This document shows, piece by piece, positions 26,776 through 35,234 of a stretch of 64,000 nucleotides of DNA. Origin of the DNA: Fen-1258 sp964449775 (GTDB lineage Bacteria > Bacteroidota > Ignavibacteria > Ignavibacteriales > Melioribacteraceae); assembly GCA_964449775.1 (NCBI GenBank), contig CAYVBQ010000001.1, forward strand, positions 182,573 to 246,572. The letters run 5' to 3'. The notes under the pieces were generated by a model. The model worked only from the letters and a program-made list of their open reading frames with translations, was not told the DNA's origin and ran no database searches. Each line of letters opens with the position of its first letter. Position 1 is the first letter of the stretch. A program made the position numbers and the translations under genes.

Positions 26776-28605
26776 ATGTTCGAAAGAGAAATAAAATTCA
26801 TATACGATTTTAATCTGAATAAGGTTAACCGTCTCGGTCCTTACTTCACATTCGAACAATTGCTCGCATCGGACATTCATCCGGCTATATTACAATACAT
26901 CTCTGCCGAGATTGATTATCTAATTTATGAAGACCGGCAGAAACTCCTCAAAAATTCTTTGTTCGATTATTCAGGTGAGAAGATCTCCTTTCACTTCAAT
27001 CAGATTTCGGAAGAGGCAAAGAAGTCGAAAAGGTTTGCGCAGGAGTATATTGCTAAACTGATTCTGCATGCTTCATCATTTACAATCAATTATCTGGTAA
27101 GACCTAAATGGACTTTAACCAAATTTGTTTTTGATGAAGAGAATACCAAATCGACGAACGATATAAAACAGATTCTCAATTACGTCTATTATTACAAATA
27201 CGTAAACAAAATTCTTGTCTCTTACATCAATTCGAAAAAAATTCTTTCCATGAATGCGCAAGAATTTGAAGAATTACTGAACAAAGCAGATAAGCTGGGT
27301 GTAGAAACTTATCTGCCGGCAATTTTGACAAATGCGCTTAAATCTATGGCTGAGTTCTTTAATATCGGCGAAGTTCAAAAAGCAAAGATTCCTCTTTCTG
27401 CGGTGGAAATGTTTCTTGAAGAGAAAGAACTGATGAAGCACCTTCAAAAGGTTAATGAAACTTTTAGTAATGAAGAGGGTGTTAAGTTTAATTTGAGCGA
27501 TTATCAAAAAGTGTTCAATAATATTGTTGTTGAAAAAGAGGAGTTGATAGTTGAACCCGATGAACCGCAAAAGTTTGAAACAGAAGAAGTGGAAGAGGAA
27601 AAACAGATAGTTGAAAAACTAGAATCCGGTTTCGATGAAACTGAAGAAGGATTAGAAGGGAAAGAAAGAGAGCACGATCAAGAGCACGATCAAGACCAAG
27701 TGCCAGATCCAGAATTAAGGCAAGAGCATGAGCAAGAAGATGAAGAAAAAATTTCAGAAGATGAGATTAATGAAATATCCGGCGAAGAGATAACAATAAC
27801 TCCACCGGTAAAATACCGCATCAAAATAAATGAGGACAGCCGTATTGAGCCCGTTATTGATACACCGGAAGAAAAAGCTGAACAGCTGAGGTCATTCGAG
27901 AATGATGATGAAGAAGTTAATGAATCCGATGAGATTGTGATTGGTGGATTATCCGGAAAAGCATCTGATGAAATTGTAATTGATGGTTTATCTGGAGAAG
28001 CATCTGAAGAGAATGAAAAAGACAACGAACTGATCGAAGAAATGCACTTTCAAAATGAATTGAAATTAGCCGAGAAAGAGTTCGAGGAGGGTGAAGAAGA
28101 TGATGAAAGCTTCTTGCAATCACTTCGCGATCAGAAGAATGTTCAGGTGCAGTTAGAAGAGAATGATGATAAGTCTGCACAATTATTTGTACCATCAGAT
28201 CAAGAGAAGATGGATGAGATACCGGAACCAAGCGAAGTTCCAGAGGAGAGTTATCAAAAAAAGGAATTAAAAAAAGAAGATGAGCCCGAAAGAGTTATCT
28301 TTACAAAACAAAGGAATGATGATCCGGAATCAGACCAAAATAAAGACGAAGCATTTAGCGAACAGCCTAAAATGGACATGGCCGAAATTCTCGAGCACAA
28401 AGATATGACGAAAATTATCGAAGTTATTTTTGATTACGACATTGAAGATTTTGCTAGTATGCTTGATGAAATTTCCAACTGCAAAAACGAGGACGACGCC
28501 CACATTGTAATAAACAATACTCTTACTAACCGTTGCATTAATCGTTCTTCTAAAGAAGCACAAACATTTAGATCAATTATTTCCGAATATTTTAGCAATA
28601 AGTGA
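26776..28605 (+). CDS. large acidic protein of unknown function
   Basis: A 609-residue protein; the ATG at 26776 has AAGG 7 bases upstream. Residues about 1-240 are a helical, Tyr/Phe/Lys-rich domain (FEREIKFIYDFNLNKV, FTFEQLLASDIHPAILQYISAEIDYLIY). The middle (about 250-540) is extremely acidic and low in complexity, with EHDQEHDQDQ and a tandem DEIVIGGLSGKAS / DEIVIDGLSGEAS. The last ~65 residues form another compact domain (DMTKIIEVIFDYDIEDFASMLDEI). No signal peptide or membrane segment is seen. It is 4 bases before obg, so an operon link to ribosome or stress functions is possible. No family is recognised. Confidence 0.75.
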   Translation: MFEREIKFIYDFNLNKVNRLGPYFTFEQLLASDIHPAILQYISAEIDYLIYEDRQKLLKNSLFDYSGEKISFHFNQISEEAKKSKRFAQEYIAKLILHASSFTINYLVRPKWTLTKFVFDEENTKSTNDIKQILNYVYYYKYVNKILVSYINSKKILSMNAQEFEELLNKADKLGVETYLPAILTNALKSMAEFFNIGEVQKAKIPLSAVEMFLEEKELMKHLQKVNETFSNEEGVKFNLSDYQKVFNNIVVEKEELIVEPDEPQKFETEEVEEEKQIVEKLESGFDETEEGLEGKEREHDQEHDQDQVPDPELRQEHEQEDEEKISEDEINEISGEEITITPPVKYRIKINEDSRIEPVIDTPEEKAEQLRSFENDDEEVNESDEIVIGGLSGKASDEIVIDGLSGEASEENEKDNELIEEMHFQNELKLAEKEFEEGEEDDESFLQSLRDQKNVQVQLEENDDKSAQLFVPSDQEKMDEIPEPSEVPEESYQKKELKKEDEPERVIFTKQRNDDPESDQNKDEAFSEQPKMDMAEILEHKDMTKIIEVIFDYDIEDFASMLDEISNCKNEDDAHIVINNTLTNRCINRSSKEAQTFRSIISEYFSNK

Positions 28606-28609
28606 AATC

Positions 28610-29596
28610 ATGTTTATAGACTATGCAAAAATATATATCAAAGCCGGAAACGGTGGTAACGGTGCGGTCGCATTTCGCCGCGAGAAATATGTTCCCAAAG
28701 GCGGTCCCGCCGGCGGTAACGGTGGTAACGGTGGAAGCGTTATTTTTCGAACCGACACAAATCTTACTACACTTTTAGATTTTCAATACAAACGGAAATA
28801 TCTTGCAGAAGATGGAGATCCCGGCGGTTCATCTCTTAAAGATGGAAAAAGCGGAAAAGATATTGTTATAAGAGTGCCGGTAGGAACAATAATTAAAGAT
28901 GAAGAAACAGATGAAGTTATTTTCGATCTCGATTCGCGGGATAAAGAATTCATTGCAGTTAAAGGCGGTAAAGGAGGAAGAGGGAACAGTAACTTTGCTA
29001 CTCCAACTCATCAAACACCTCGCTTTGCCGAAGATGGAAGACCCGGTTCCGAAAAATTTATTGTCCTTGAACTAAAATTAATTGCTGATGTTGGATTGGT
29101 AGGGTTTCCTAACGCAGGTAAATCAACTCTGATTTCCGTTATCTCGGATGCAAAACCTAAAATTGCCGATTATCCTTTCACAACACTTGAACCGAATCTT
29201 GGGATTGTTCGCTACAAAGATTTTAAGAGTATAACTGTTGCAGATATTCCGGGTATCATAGAAGGCGCACATCTTGGTAAAGGATTGGGATTAAAATTTC
29301 TGCGCCACATAGAACGCACCAAAATATTGTTGCTGATGATAGATGTCTCATCGGAAGATTACGTTAAAGATTATAAAACTCTTAATGCCGAGTTAAATCA
29401 GTATTCAAAGGTGTTAAGCAAAAAGAAAAAAATTGTAGCGTTTACAAAGGCAGATCTAATTGAACTATCCGAATTGAAAAAGATTAAGAAAAGAAAAATA
29501 CGCGGCTACGATGGACCAATCCTTATTTTTTCATCTGCCACGCGGTATGGCATTCCGGAATTATTAGATGAATTATGGCAGCAGTTAAACGATTAA
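28610..29596 (+). CDS. obg: Obg GTPase
   Basis: A conserved GTPase for 50S ribosome assembly and stress control. Residues 1-158 form the glycine-rich Obg fold (AGNGGNGAVAFRREK, GGPAGGNGGNGG). The G domain follows, with G1 GFPNAGKST near residue 167, G3 DIPGIIEGAH, and FTKAD as G4. At 328 residues it lacks the C-terminal OCT domain found in some Obg proteins, which is common outside Firmicutes. Its 3' end overlaps the permease gene by 22 bases. Confidence 0.95.
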   Translation: MFIDYAKIYIKAGNGGNGAVAFRREKYVPKGGPAGGNGGNGGSVIFRTDTNLTTLLDFQYKRKYLAEDGDPGGSSLKDGKSGKDIVIRVPVGTIIKDEETDEVIFDLDSRDKEFIAVKGGKGGRGNSNFATPTHQTPRFAEDGRPGSEKFIVLELKLIADVGLVGFPNAGKSTLISVISDAKPKIADYPFTTLEPNLGIVRYKDFKSITVADIPGIIEGAHLGKGLGLKFLRHIERTKILLLMIDVSSEDYVKDYKTLNAELNQYSKVLSKKKKIVAFTKADLIELSELKKIKKRKIRGYDGPILIFSSATRYGIPELLDELWQQLND

Positions 29597-30582
29597 GCAT
29601 CAGCGGGTACATAACTCGACTCGTTTTATTCTTTCTAATCACTTGTATAGCAATTATAATCGGATTGAGTGCGGGACCGGTCAACATTGGTTTCAACGAT
29701 TTAATCTCTACATTTTTTTCAAACAATGCCGACCAAACTTTCACACAAATTATTTTTGAAATCCGCATGCCTCGTATATTATACGCAGTTGCAGTGGGCG
29801 GAGGGTTATCAATTGCCGGTGCTGTATTCCAAGCAATTTTAATGAATCCATTAGCTGAGCCCTACATCCTTGGTATCTCAAGTGGGGGAACGTTTGGTGC
29901 AGTTCTCTCTTTTTTGATTGGCGCCTCGTTTCTTGGAACACAATTGTTCTCTTTTGCAGGGGCATTTGTAGTAATGCTGCTTGTATTTTTTCTAGGAAAA
30001 AGATTTGGTGAGCTTGAACCGAATGTGTTGTTATTAACTGGAGTAATGGTTGGTGCGTTTTTCTCAGCAGCAATATTGTTAATGATGACACTATTGAACG
30101 ATTCTCTAAGAACTGCTGTTTTCTGGTTGATGGGTAATTTATCGATCGCAGATAAAGACAATTTGAAATTTGTTCTTCCGTTAACATTCGTTGTTTCGTT
30201 TCTGCTTATACTAAATTCTAATAAATACAATTTGCTCAGTCTCGGTGCTGATTCCGCTAAGCAGTTGGGTGTAAATACAACTGTCTTCAGAAATTATACT
30301 TACTTGTTATCAAGTCTAATGATTGGCACTCTTGTTTCGGTTAGCGGGATTATAGGATTTGTCGGATTACTTGTTCCGCATGTCTGCCGGATGTTATTTG
30401 GAGTTGACAACAGAATTGTTTTACCTGCATCATTTTTCTTTGGTGCATCATATTTAATTTTATGTGATACACTTGCAAGAACTTTGATCTCTCCCTCTGA
30501 ATTGCCTGTTGGTGCGGTTACTGCAATTATTGGCGCACCCGTTTTTATTTATCTATTAAGAAAAAGATTTAACACTTACTGA
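29575..30582 (+). CDS. BtuC/FecCD-family ABC transporter permease
   Basis: A 335-residue integral membrane protein of the FecCD/BtuC family, with about ten hydrophobic segments and the conserved IRMPRILYAVAVGGGLSIAGAVFQ, NPLAEPYILGISSGG, SGIIGFVGLLVPHVCRM and LPVGAVTAIIGAPVFIYLL. Such permeases carry cobalamin, heme or ferric siderophores into the cytoplasm. No ATPase or binding protein gene follows, so it is unlinked from its partners in this window. The btuB-like receptor 8 kb upstream makes cobalamin plausible, but that is inference. Confidence 0.88.
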   Translation: MAAVKRLSISGYITRLVLFFLITCIAIIIGLSAGPVNIGFNDLISTFFSNNADQTFTQIIFEIRMPRILYAVAVGGGLSIAGAVFQAILMNPLAEPYILGISSGGTFGAVLSFLIGASFLGTQLFSFAGAFVVMLLVFFLGKRFGELEPNVLLLTGVMVGAFFSAAILLMMTLLNDSLRTAVFWLMGNLSIADKDNLKFVLPLTFVVSFLLILNSNKYNLLSLGADSAKQLGVNTTVFRNYTYLLSSLMIGTLVSVSGIIGFVGLLVPHVCRMLFGVDNRIVLPASFFFGASYLILCDTLARTLISPSELPVGAVTAIIGAPVFIYLLRKRFNTY

Positions 30583-30719
30583 TTAGAAGGATTAATTACG
30601 ATGCAAAGAAAAACTATTAAAACCTTGATAACTATTCATAAAATCCTGCCGTTAAAGATTATATTGATTAAAAAATCTTCCGGGAAGTTCTTGCATCTCC
30701 CGAAATCAATAGTTTAGAA
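30583..30719. other. gap after the permease; small open frame and hairpin
   Basis: An ATG at 30601 preceded by AAGGA opens 38 basic residues to 30717, without recognisable similarity. The same stretch forms a stem (ATTGATT...AATCAAT with CCGGGA/TCCCG inside, about 30662-30709) that could be the permease terminator. A hairpin is the simpler reading. Confidence 0.35.
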
Positions 30720-30766
30720 TAGCTTGAAGTTTGGAAGTCGATCTTTTATATTTTCACATCGTTTTT
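30720..30766 (+). promoter_or_regulatory. copy 1 of a duplicated sigma-70-type promoter
   Basis: TTGAAG (30724-30729) and TATATT (30747-30752) are separated by exactly 17 bases, an excellent housekeeping-type promoter. The surrounding 47 bases match 32143-32189, just before the tRNA gene, at 41 of 47 positions without gaps. The copy here points at a 29-codon frame and the thymidylate kinase gene. Confidence 0.65.
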
Positions 30767-30808
30767 ATCTGTTCCTTGTGAAATTATTTTTTGAGGACAC
30801 GAGAGACG

Positions 30809-30898
30809 ATGGGAAAATATCGCTTGGTATACAAGGACAACGAAAAAAACTTTTTCAAAGCAGATTACCAGGAAAAGATTCTTGATATAATACGTTAA
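30809..30898 (+). CDS. possible 29-residue microprotein
   Basis: ATG at 30809, with GAGGACACGAGAG just upstream, opens a frame MGKYRLVYKDNEKNFFKADY... ending ILDIIR at 30898. It lies about 57 bases after the strong promoter at 30724-30752. The residues look like a real amphipathic protein, but there is no family to compare with. A little further on, AAAAGGAGG (30925-30933) is a strong ribosome site with no clear gene behind it, so the stretch may hold decayed gene starts. Confidence 0.3.
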   Translation: MGKYRLVYKDNEKNFFKADYQEKILDIIR

Positions 30899-31037
30899 AA
30901 TATCATGGTGAGTGTTGTTTATAGAAAAGGAGGAAATTTTCATTGGAATTAAGTCAATTATGCTTTCAAAAATTTTAATATTTTTTTGAAAATATTAATA
31001 ATATTTAATTATCTTGTCTATAGAAACTAGAAGAATC

Positions 31038-31736
31038 ATGAAAAAATATAAATTAAGTCGAGGAGTATTTATTGCCGTCGAAGGTGTTGACGGTACGGGA
31101 AAAACAACGCAAGTAATGCGACTTAAAGAACATTTTTATAGGAAGGGGATTCCTGTATCTACATTTAAAGAGCCTACTGATGGACGATATGGTCAGATGA
31201 TTAGACAGATTGGTTTAATAGGTAGACATCTTTATACACCCGATGAAGAATTAGATCTATTCTTATCAGATCGAAAAGAAGATTTAGAGAAGAATATTAT
31301 TCCAGCAATTCAAAGAAAAGAATTGGTAATAATTGATAGATATTATTTTTCAAACATTGCATACCAAGGTGCTTTAGGAGTAGATAAAGAACATATTTTA
31401 ATTGAAAACGAAAAAATTGCACTAAAACCAGACTTAGTAATTATTTTAAATTGTGCCGTACGTGTTGGATTGAGTCGTATTAGAAATTCAAGAAATGAAA
31501 CCCCGAATCATTTTGAAAAAGAAGAGTATTTAGAAGATGTCAAGAAAATATTCCTAAGTATGTCAGGTCCTGCCATTCAAATCATTGATAGTACTCCTGA
31601 TGAGGATACAGTTTTCAACCATGTCAAAAATATAGTTCAGGATGTTATTGCCCCGTTTACTTATCCGATTGAAGAACAAACAGATTTATTCGCAGTTGAT
31701 CCTGCCGATCAACAAGTAATTTTTTCTAAAAATTAA
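31038..31736 (+). CDS. tmk: thymidylate kinase (dTMP kinase)
   Basis: A 232-residue P-loop kinase that makes dTDP from dTMP. It shows the Walker A motif EGVDGTGKTTQ, FKEPTDG, the DRYYFSNIAYQGA signature with the DRY/H motif, and a lid arginine region RIRNSRNE. The ATG at 31038 is preferred over a TTG at 31014. The C-terminal tail (EEQTDLFAVDPADQQVIF) extends beyond the usual ~210 residues. The block containing it lies between two copies of a promoter, which suggests it moved in. Confidence 0.9.
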   Translation: MKKYKLSRGVFIAVEGVDGTGKTTQVMRLKEHFYRKGIPVSTFKEPTDGRYGQMIRQIGLIGRHLYTPDEELDLFLSDRKEDLEKNIIPAIQRKELVIIDRYYFSNIAYQGALGVDKEHILIENEKIALKPDLVIILNCAVRVGLSRIRNSRNETPNHFEKEEYLEDVKKIFLSMSGPAIQIIDSTPDEDTVFNHVKNIVQDVIAPFTYPIEEQTDLFAVDPADQQVIFSKN

Positions 31737-31744
31737 TATTAGTT

Positions 31745-31981
31745 ATGAAAGAAGAAATAGAGCAAAAACTCATACAGATAAAATTTATTCTTGATTCTAA
31801 TACTGATTTTTGGGAAGGATATAAAAAACTTATAACAGAGACTCAAGAATTAATTTTTAAAGAATCATGTCTAAAACCTCATCTTAATAGATGTGAACCA
31901 GAATTTTGTTCTTTTAGAATATTGGGTGAATGTCAATATTTCGAGCAATTAGGTAAGTTAAATTCTTTAATTCAGTTATAA
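31745..31981 (+). CDS. small cysteine-containing protein of unknown function
   Basis: A 78-residue protein starting 8 bases after tmk, so probably cotranscribed. Four cysteines fall in 24 residues (CLKPHLNRCEPEFCSFRILGEC), a spacing that could bind a metal, and the N-terminal half is helical and acidic. No family is recognised. Its stop is followed by about 160 bases of AT-rich DNA before the second promoter copy. Confidence 0.6.
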   Translation: MKEEIEQKLIQIKFILDSNTDFWEGYKKLITETQELIFKESCLKPHLNRCEPEFCSFRILGECQYFEQLGKLNSLIQL

Positions 31982-32142
31982 AAACATTTTTGCAGAGATC
32001 AGATCATTGTTTGAATAATAATATTTAGTCGAAATTCTAAATTAGTCTATTCAGTTTTCTTTAGATTAAATCAAGTGATTAATTCTTTCCCATTAATGTA
32101 CTATCCTTATGTTTCATTTGAGAAGTCACTAGATTCACAACT

Positions 32143-32189
32143 TAGCTTGAAGTTTGGAGGTCGATCCTTTATATTTACAACCCGTTTTT
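32143..32189 (+). promoter_or_regulatory. copy 2 of the duplicated promoter, driving the tRNA gene
   Basis: TTGAAG (32147-32152), 17 bases, then TATATT (32170-32175), placed 61 bases before the mature tRNA. It is the likely native tRNA/secG promoter. It is 41/47 identical to 30720-30766. Confidence 0.7.
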
Positions 32190-32236
32190 CTGCCTACGCT
32201 CAAAAAATGAGTTTCGGCTGATAATTGGAAGTTTTT

Positions 32237-32310
32237 GGCGAGGTAGCTCAGCAGGTTAGAGCAATGGAATCATAATCCATGTGTCGGGGGTTCGAATCCC
32301 TCCCTCGCTA
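32237..32310 (+). tRNA. tRNA with CAU anticodon (probably elongator Met)
   Basis: All cloverleaf parts are present: acceptor GGCGAGG/CCTCGCT with a G-U first pair, D arm GCTC/GAGC, anticodon stem ATGGA/TCCAT with loop ATCATAA (anticodon CAT), T arm GGGGG/CCCTC with TTCGAAT, and discriminator A. CCA is not encoded. The three G-C pairs of initiator tRNA are missing from the anticodon stem. Elongator Met is favoured, but lysidine-modified Ile2 cannot be excluded. tilS, which would modify such an Ile tRNA, is present at 53688. Confidence 0.93.
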
Positions 32311-32330
32311 CATCTAATTTGGAGTAATAT

Positions 32331-32678
32331 ATGTACACACTTTTAATTTCGTTTTCGGTAATTACAGCAGTTTTATTAATCATTGTTGTCTTGCTTCAAT
32401 CTAGTAAAGGCGGCGGATTAGCAGGTTCATTCGGCGGGTCAGGTCAGTTTGGAACCGTGTTCGGCACAAGAAGAACTGCAGATTTTTTAAGCAAAATAAC
32501 ATGGTGGCTCGGAGCCGCATTATTAATCTTTGCTGTTATAATTAATCTCTTCTTTTTGCCCGGACAGACCACAAGTGCACAAAGAGAGAGCATTATACAA
32601 GGTGGAAAACAGCAAGGAGTTCCAACCGCACCGGCATTACCACAGCAGCGTTCTGCCACACCACCTGCACAAAAATAA
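32331..32678 (+). CDS. secG: preprotein translocase subunit SecG
   Basis: A 115-residue two-helix membrane protein of the SecYEG channel. The first helix is followed by the family signature LLQSSKGGGLAGSFGG, then GTRRTADFLSKITWWLGA leads into the second helix. The C-terminal tail is Gln/Pro/Ala-rich. TTGGAG precedes the ATG, 20 bases after the tRNA, so it is probably read through from the tRNA promoter. Confidence 0.94.
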   Translation: MYTLLISFSVITAVLLIIVVLLQSSKGGGLAGSFGGSGQFGTVFGTRRTADFLSKITWWLGAALLIFAVIINLFFLPGQTTSAQRESIIQGGKQQGVPTAPALPQQRSATPPAQK

Positions 32679-32781
32679 TTATTTGGAAAATAGCTCTCTC
32701 TCTCGAGAGGGCTTTCCCATCTATGAAACAATATGGATACTTTTCAAATATCCTTCCCGAATTTTATTAAAATGGTGAAAA

Positions 32782-33609
32782 ATGAAAAAAGAACACAAAC
32801 CGCCCGTTAAAGCTTACAACAATTTGGATTTTTTAAATTCAGCTGACGCTAGAACAATCAGAATACTTTCAGAACTTTATGAACCGGAATCAAGATTTGA
32901 AAAAAATAAGATCCGAGACACGGTTGTGTTTTTCGGTTCGGCACGAATTCTATCTAAAAAAGAAGCTCTTAAATTCTTGAGTGAAGCAAAAAAAGATAAA
33001 TCTCATGCCTCAAAAGAGAAAATCAATCATGCCCAAAAGTTGTTGGAAATGTCGCGATATTACGAAGATGCCGTAGAGCTTTCAAAAAAATTAACTATGT
33101 GGTCAATGTCTTTACCGGTGGATGAAAAAAGATTTATTGTGTGCAGCGGCGGCGGTCCTGGAATTATGGAAGCTGCAAATAAAGGTGCATATCTTGCAAA
33201 AGGACATTCCATTGGTCTGAATATCAGCATTCCTTTTGAACAGTTTGTAAACAAGTATGTCGATCCGGCATTAGCTTTCGAGTTTCACTATTTCTTTATG
33301 AGAAAATTTTGGTTCGCTTTTCTTGCCAAAGCTTTAGTTGCATTCCCGGGAGGGTTCGGTACGCTGGACGAAATGATGGAGGTCGTTACTTTAATTCAAA
33401 CAGGTAAACTCTCTAAACCGTTAAAAGTTATTGTTTATGGCGAAAGTTATTGGCGCGAAGTTATGAATTTTGATGCGTTGATTGAACATGGAATGATCAG
33501 CAAAGAGGATCTGAAAATTTTTGATTTCTGCAGCTCCGTTGATGAAGCGTTTGAGAAGATAACCGCTCATTTTAAAAAACATTACTCGAATAATCACAAG
33601 CAAAAATAA
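32782..33609 (+). CDS. LOG-family Rossmann-fold protein (nucleoside 5'-monophosphate phosphoribohydrolase-like)
   Basis: A 275-residue member of the TIGR00730/LOG family. It carries GGGPGIMEAANKGA near residue 127 and the hallmark PGGFGTLDEMMEV near residue 189. The family cleaves the N-glycosidic bond of nucleoside monophosphates (cytokinin activation in plants, nucleotide turnover in bacteria). The N-terminal ~60 residues are an extension relative to short LOG proteins. A bidirectional terminator follows. Confidence 0.88.
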   Translation: MKKEHKPPVKAYNNLDFLNSADARTIRILSELYEPESRFEKNKIRDTVVFFGSARILSKKEALKFLSEAKKDKSHASKEKINHAQKLLEMSRYYEDAVELSKKLTMWSMSLPVDEKRFIVCSGGGPGIMEAANKGAYLAKGHSIGLNISIPFEQFVNKYVDPALAFEFHYFFMRKFWFAFLAKALVAFPGGFGTLDEMMEVVTLIQTGKLSKPLKVIVYGESYWREVMNFDALIEHGMISKEDLKIFDFCSSVDEAFEKITAHFKKHYSNNHKQK

Positions 33610-33615
33610 ATGATA

Positions 33616-33643
33616 AAAAAACCCCGACTCAGTCAGGGTTTTT
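33616..33643. terminator. bidirectional terminator between the LOG-family gene and rpsU
   Basis: AAAAACCCCGACT and AGTCAGGGTTTTT pair, with one mismatch, around a single C. A-tract and T-tract on either side serve both convergent genes. Confidence 0.85.
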
Positions 33644-33647
33644 AATC

Positions 33648-33851
33648 TTAACCTCTTCTATCGCGCATTGTTTGTTCACGCGAAGCCCTTCGTTTGGCTT
33701 TGATGCCTTCCAATCTTTTTTCAACAGATGGTTTAACGAAGAATGTTCTCTTTTTGAATTCTTTTAGAACACCTGAACGCTCATATTTTTTCTTAAAACG
33801 CTTTAACGCTTTATCAATATTTTCGTTCTCTGAAACTGTAATTCCTACCAA
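33648..33851 (-). CDS. rpsU: 30S ribosomal protein S21
   Basis: A 67-residue basic protein with the S21 signature VSENENIDKALKRFKKKYERSGVLKEFKKR and an Arg-rich tail. S21 binds near the anti-Shine-Dalgarno end of 16S rRNA in the small subunit. It is monocistronic. The length is normal. Confidence 0.95.
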   Translation of the reverse strand: MVGITVSENENIDKALKRFKKKYERSGVLKEFKKRTFFVKPSVEKRLEGIKAKRRASREQTMRDRRG

Positions 33852-33928
33852 CTTAATTCACCTGCCTTGTTGTTATAAAATTTTTGCGGCGTAAACTTAG
33901 AGAATTCAGTTTTAAGAATCAAATTGAG

Positions 33929-34387
33929 TTAAGATTCCTCTTCTTGCGGCGAGATGACTAATACCGGGCATTTTGAATAACGAATTACCTTTTCTGCTAC
34001 ACTGCCTAACAATGTGTGATAAATACCTGTTCTTCCATGAGTTGCTATCACAATCATATCGCCATTTACTTCCTTCGAGTACTTAATAATCTCCTCGTAA
34101 TCAACTCCTTGGCGCAGAATTTCAATGATCTTGAGAGATGAATCCTCTTTGATCTCATCCGCAACTTCCTTCAACTGCCTTTGTGTTTTTTCTATGATTG
34201 ATTTCATCAATTCTGCTTCTGAAATATCAGTATCACGCTTTGAAATAAACGGCGGATTTTTTTCTAAAACATAGATTAGGTGAATTGTTGCTGCCTTCAT
34301 TTCGGCTAGGTCTCTAGCATATTCAAAAGCTGAATATGATAGTTTACTAAAATCTGTTGGGACGATTATGTTTTTTAGATCGAACAT
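33929..34387 (-). CDS. universal stress protein (UspA family)
   Basis: A 152-residue single-domain Usp with the N-terminal IIVPTDFSKLSYSAFEYA and the ATP-binding motif GRTGIYHTLLGSVAEKVIRYSKCPVLVI, matching G-2x-G-9x-G(S/T). It is cytoplasmic and linked to stress tolerance. It lies downstream of the ECF sigma gene on the same strand, 202 bases away, and could be part of its transcript. Confidence 0.92.
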   Translation of the reverse strand: MFDLKNIIVPTDFSKLSYSAFEYARDLAEMKAATIHLIYVLEKNPPFISKRDTDISEAELMKSIIEKTQRQLKEVADEIKEDSSLKIIEILRQGVDYEEIIKYSKEVNGDMIVIATHGRTGIYHTLLGSVAEKVIRYSKCPVLVISPQEEES

Positions 34388-34589
34388 GGCACCTGTATAA
34401 ACTATGAAAATTCAGTAATCTTTAAGAGCAAGATCAAGATCAAGAATTAAACTAACGTGTAGAAAATATGAATGAGGCGTATCTAAAAAGGTCAATTTTG
34501 ATTTTTTGAATTGTAAATTTTAACTATAATCAAAACTTTTTCTTAGCATATGTACCTTTTTAGAGGAGACTCATGACTCATTAAAAAAA

Positions 34590-35198
34590 TCATTTCTTTG
34601 AACCATCGGTTTTAATAAATCCTCTCTCTTTTGCATAATCGAACAATTGAACGTAAAGCATCTTTCTTGCTCTATGAAGTCTTGATCTCACGGTTCCAAC
34701 CGGAATATCAACAAAATCGGCTATCTCTTCGTAGGTAAATCCTTCTATGTCGTTTAGGATGATCACGGTTCTGAAATCTTCCGGCAATTCCGTTATAGCT
34801 TTAGATACGTCATCATCAAGAAGATTGCTAAAAGCGTCAAGTTCATAATGTCTGGATTCAACTTCGTCGGATTTAATATTCTCGTAGAAATTTTGCACAT
34901 CCTCGTAATCAACTTTATTCGGTTCTTTCGTTTGCTTGCGGTAATCGTTAATGAAAGAGTTTTTTAATATTCTGAACAACCATGCTTTACAATTAGTGCC
35001 ACTTTCAAATTTATCAAAAAAGCGAAATGCCTTCATATAAGTCTCCTGCACAAGATCGTCCGCATCGTCTTCGTCTCCTGTCAAACGAAGCGCGAAATTG
35101 TAAACTGCGTCCATGAGTGGCACAGCTTCCTTTTCAAATTCCGCGTAACGATTTTGCAGTTCTTTATCGGTCAATGTGTTCTTAATAGCACGCATCAT
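34590..35198 (-). CDS. ECF-type RNA polymerase sigma factor (RpoE/SigR-like)
   Basis: A 202-residue sigma factor with region 2 (ALRLTGDEDDADDLVQETYMKAFR, KAWLFRILKNSFINDYRK) and region 4 (ELPEDFRTVIILNDIEGFTYEEIADFVDIPVGTVRSRLHRARKML). The group resembles SigR/SigH-type factors that are controlled by a redox-sensing anti-sigma protein. No anti-sigma gene is adjacent on either side, so control must be elsewhere or different. The upstream M14 peptidase gene ends 36 bases before it on the same strand. Confidence 0.92.
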   Translation of the reverse strand: MMRAIKNTLTDKELQNRYAEFEKEAVPLMDAVYNFALRLTGDEDDADDLVQETYMKAFRFFDKFESGTNCKAWLFRILKNSFINDYRKQTKEPNKVDYEDVQNFYENIKSDEVESRHYELDAFSNLLDDDVSKAITELPEDFRTVIILNDIEGFTYEEIADFVDIPVGTVRSRLHRARKMLYVQLFDYAKERGFIKTDGSKK

Positions 35199-35234
35199 TA
35201 ACTTTCATTAAAGGTAAATTATTCTCAAATAAAA

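Noticed and set aside
30746..30943. Minus-strand 65-residue frame upstream of tmk
   Set aside because: It runs against a strong promoter and possible ribosome sites on the plus strand and has no start signal of its own.
32237..32310. Initiator tRNA-fMet
   Set aside because: The anticodon stem lacks the three consecutive G-C pairs of initiators. Elongator Met is favoured, with Ile2 as the alternative.
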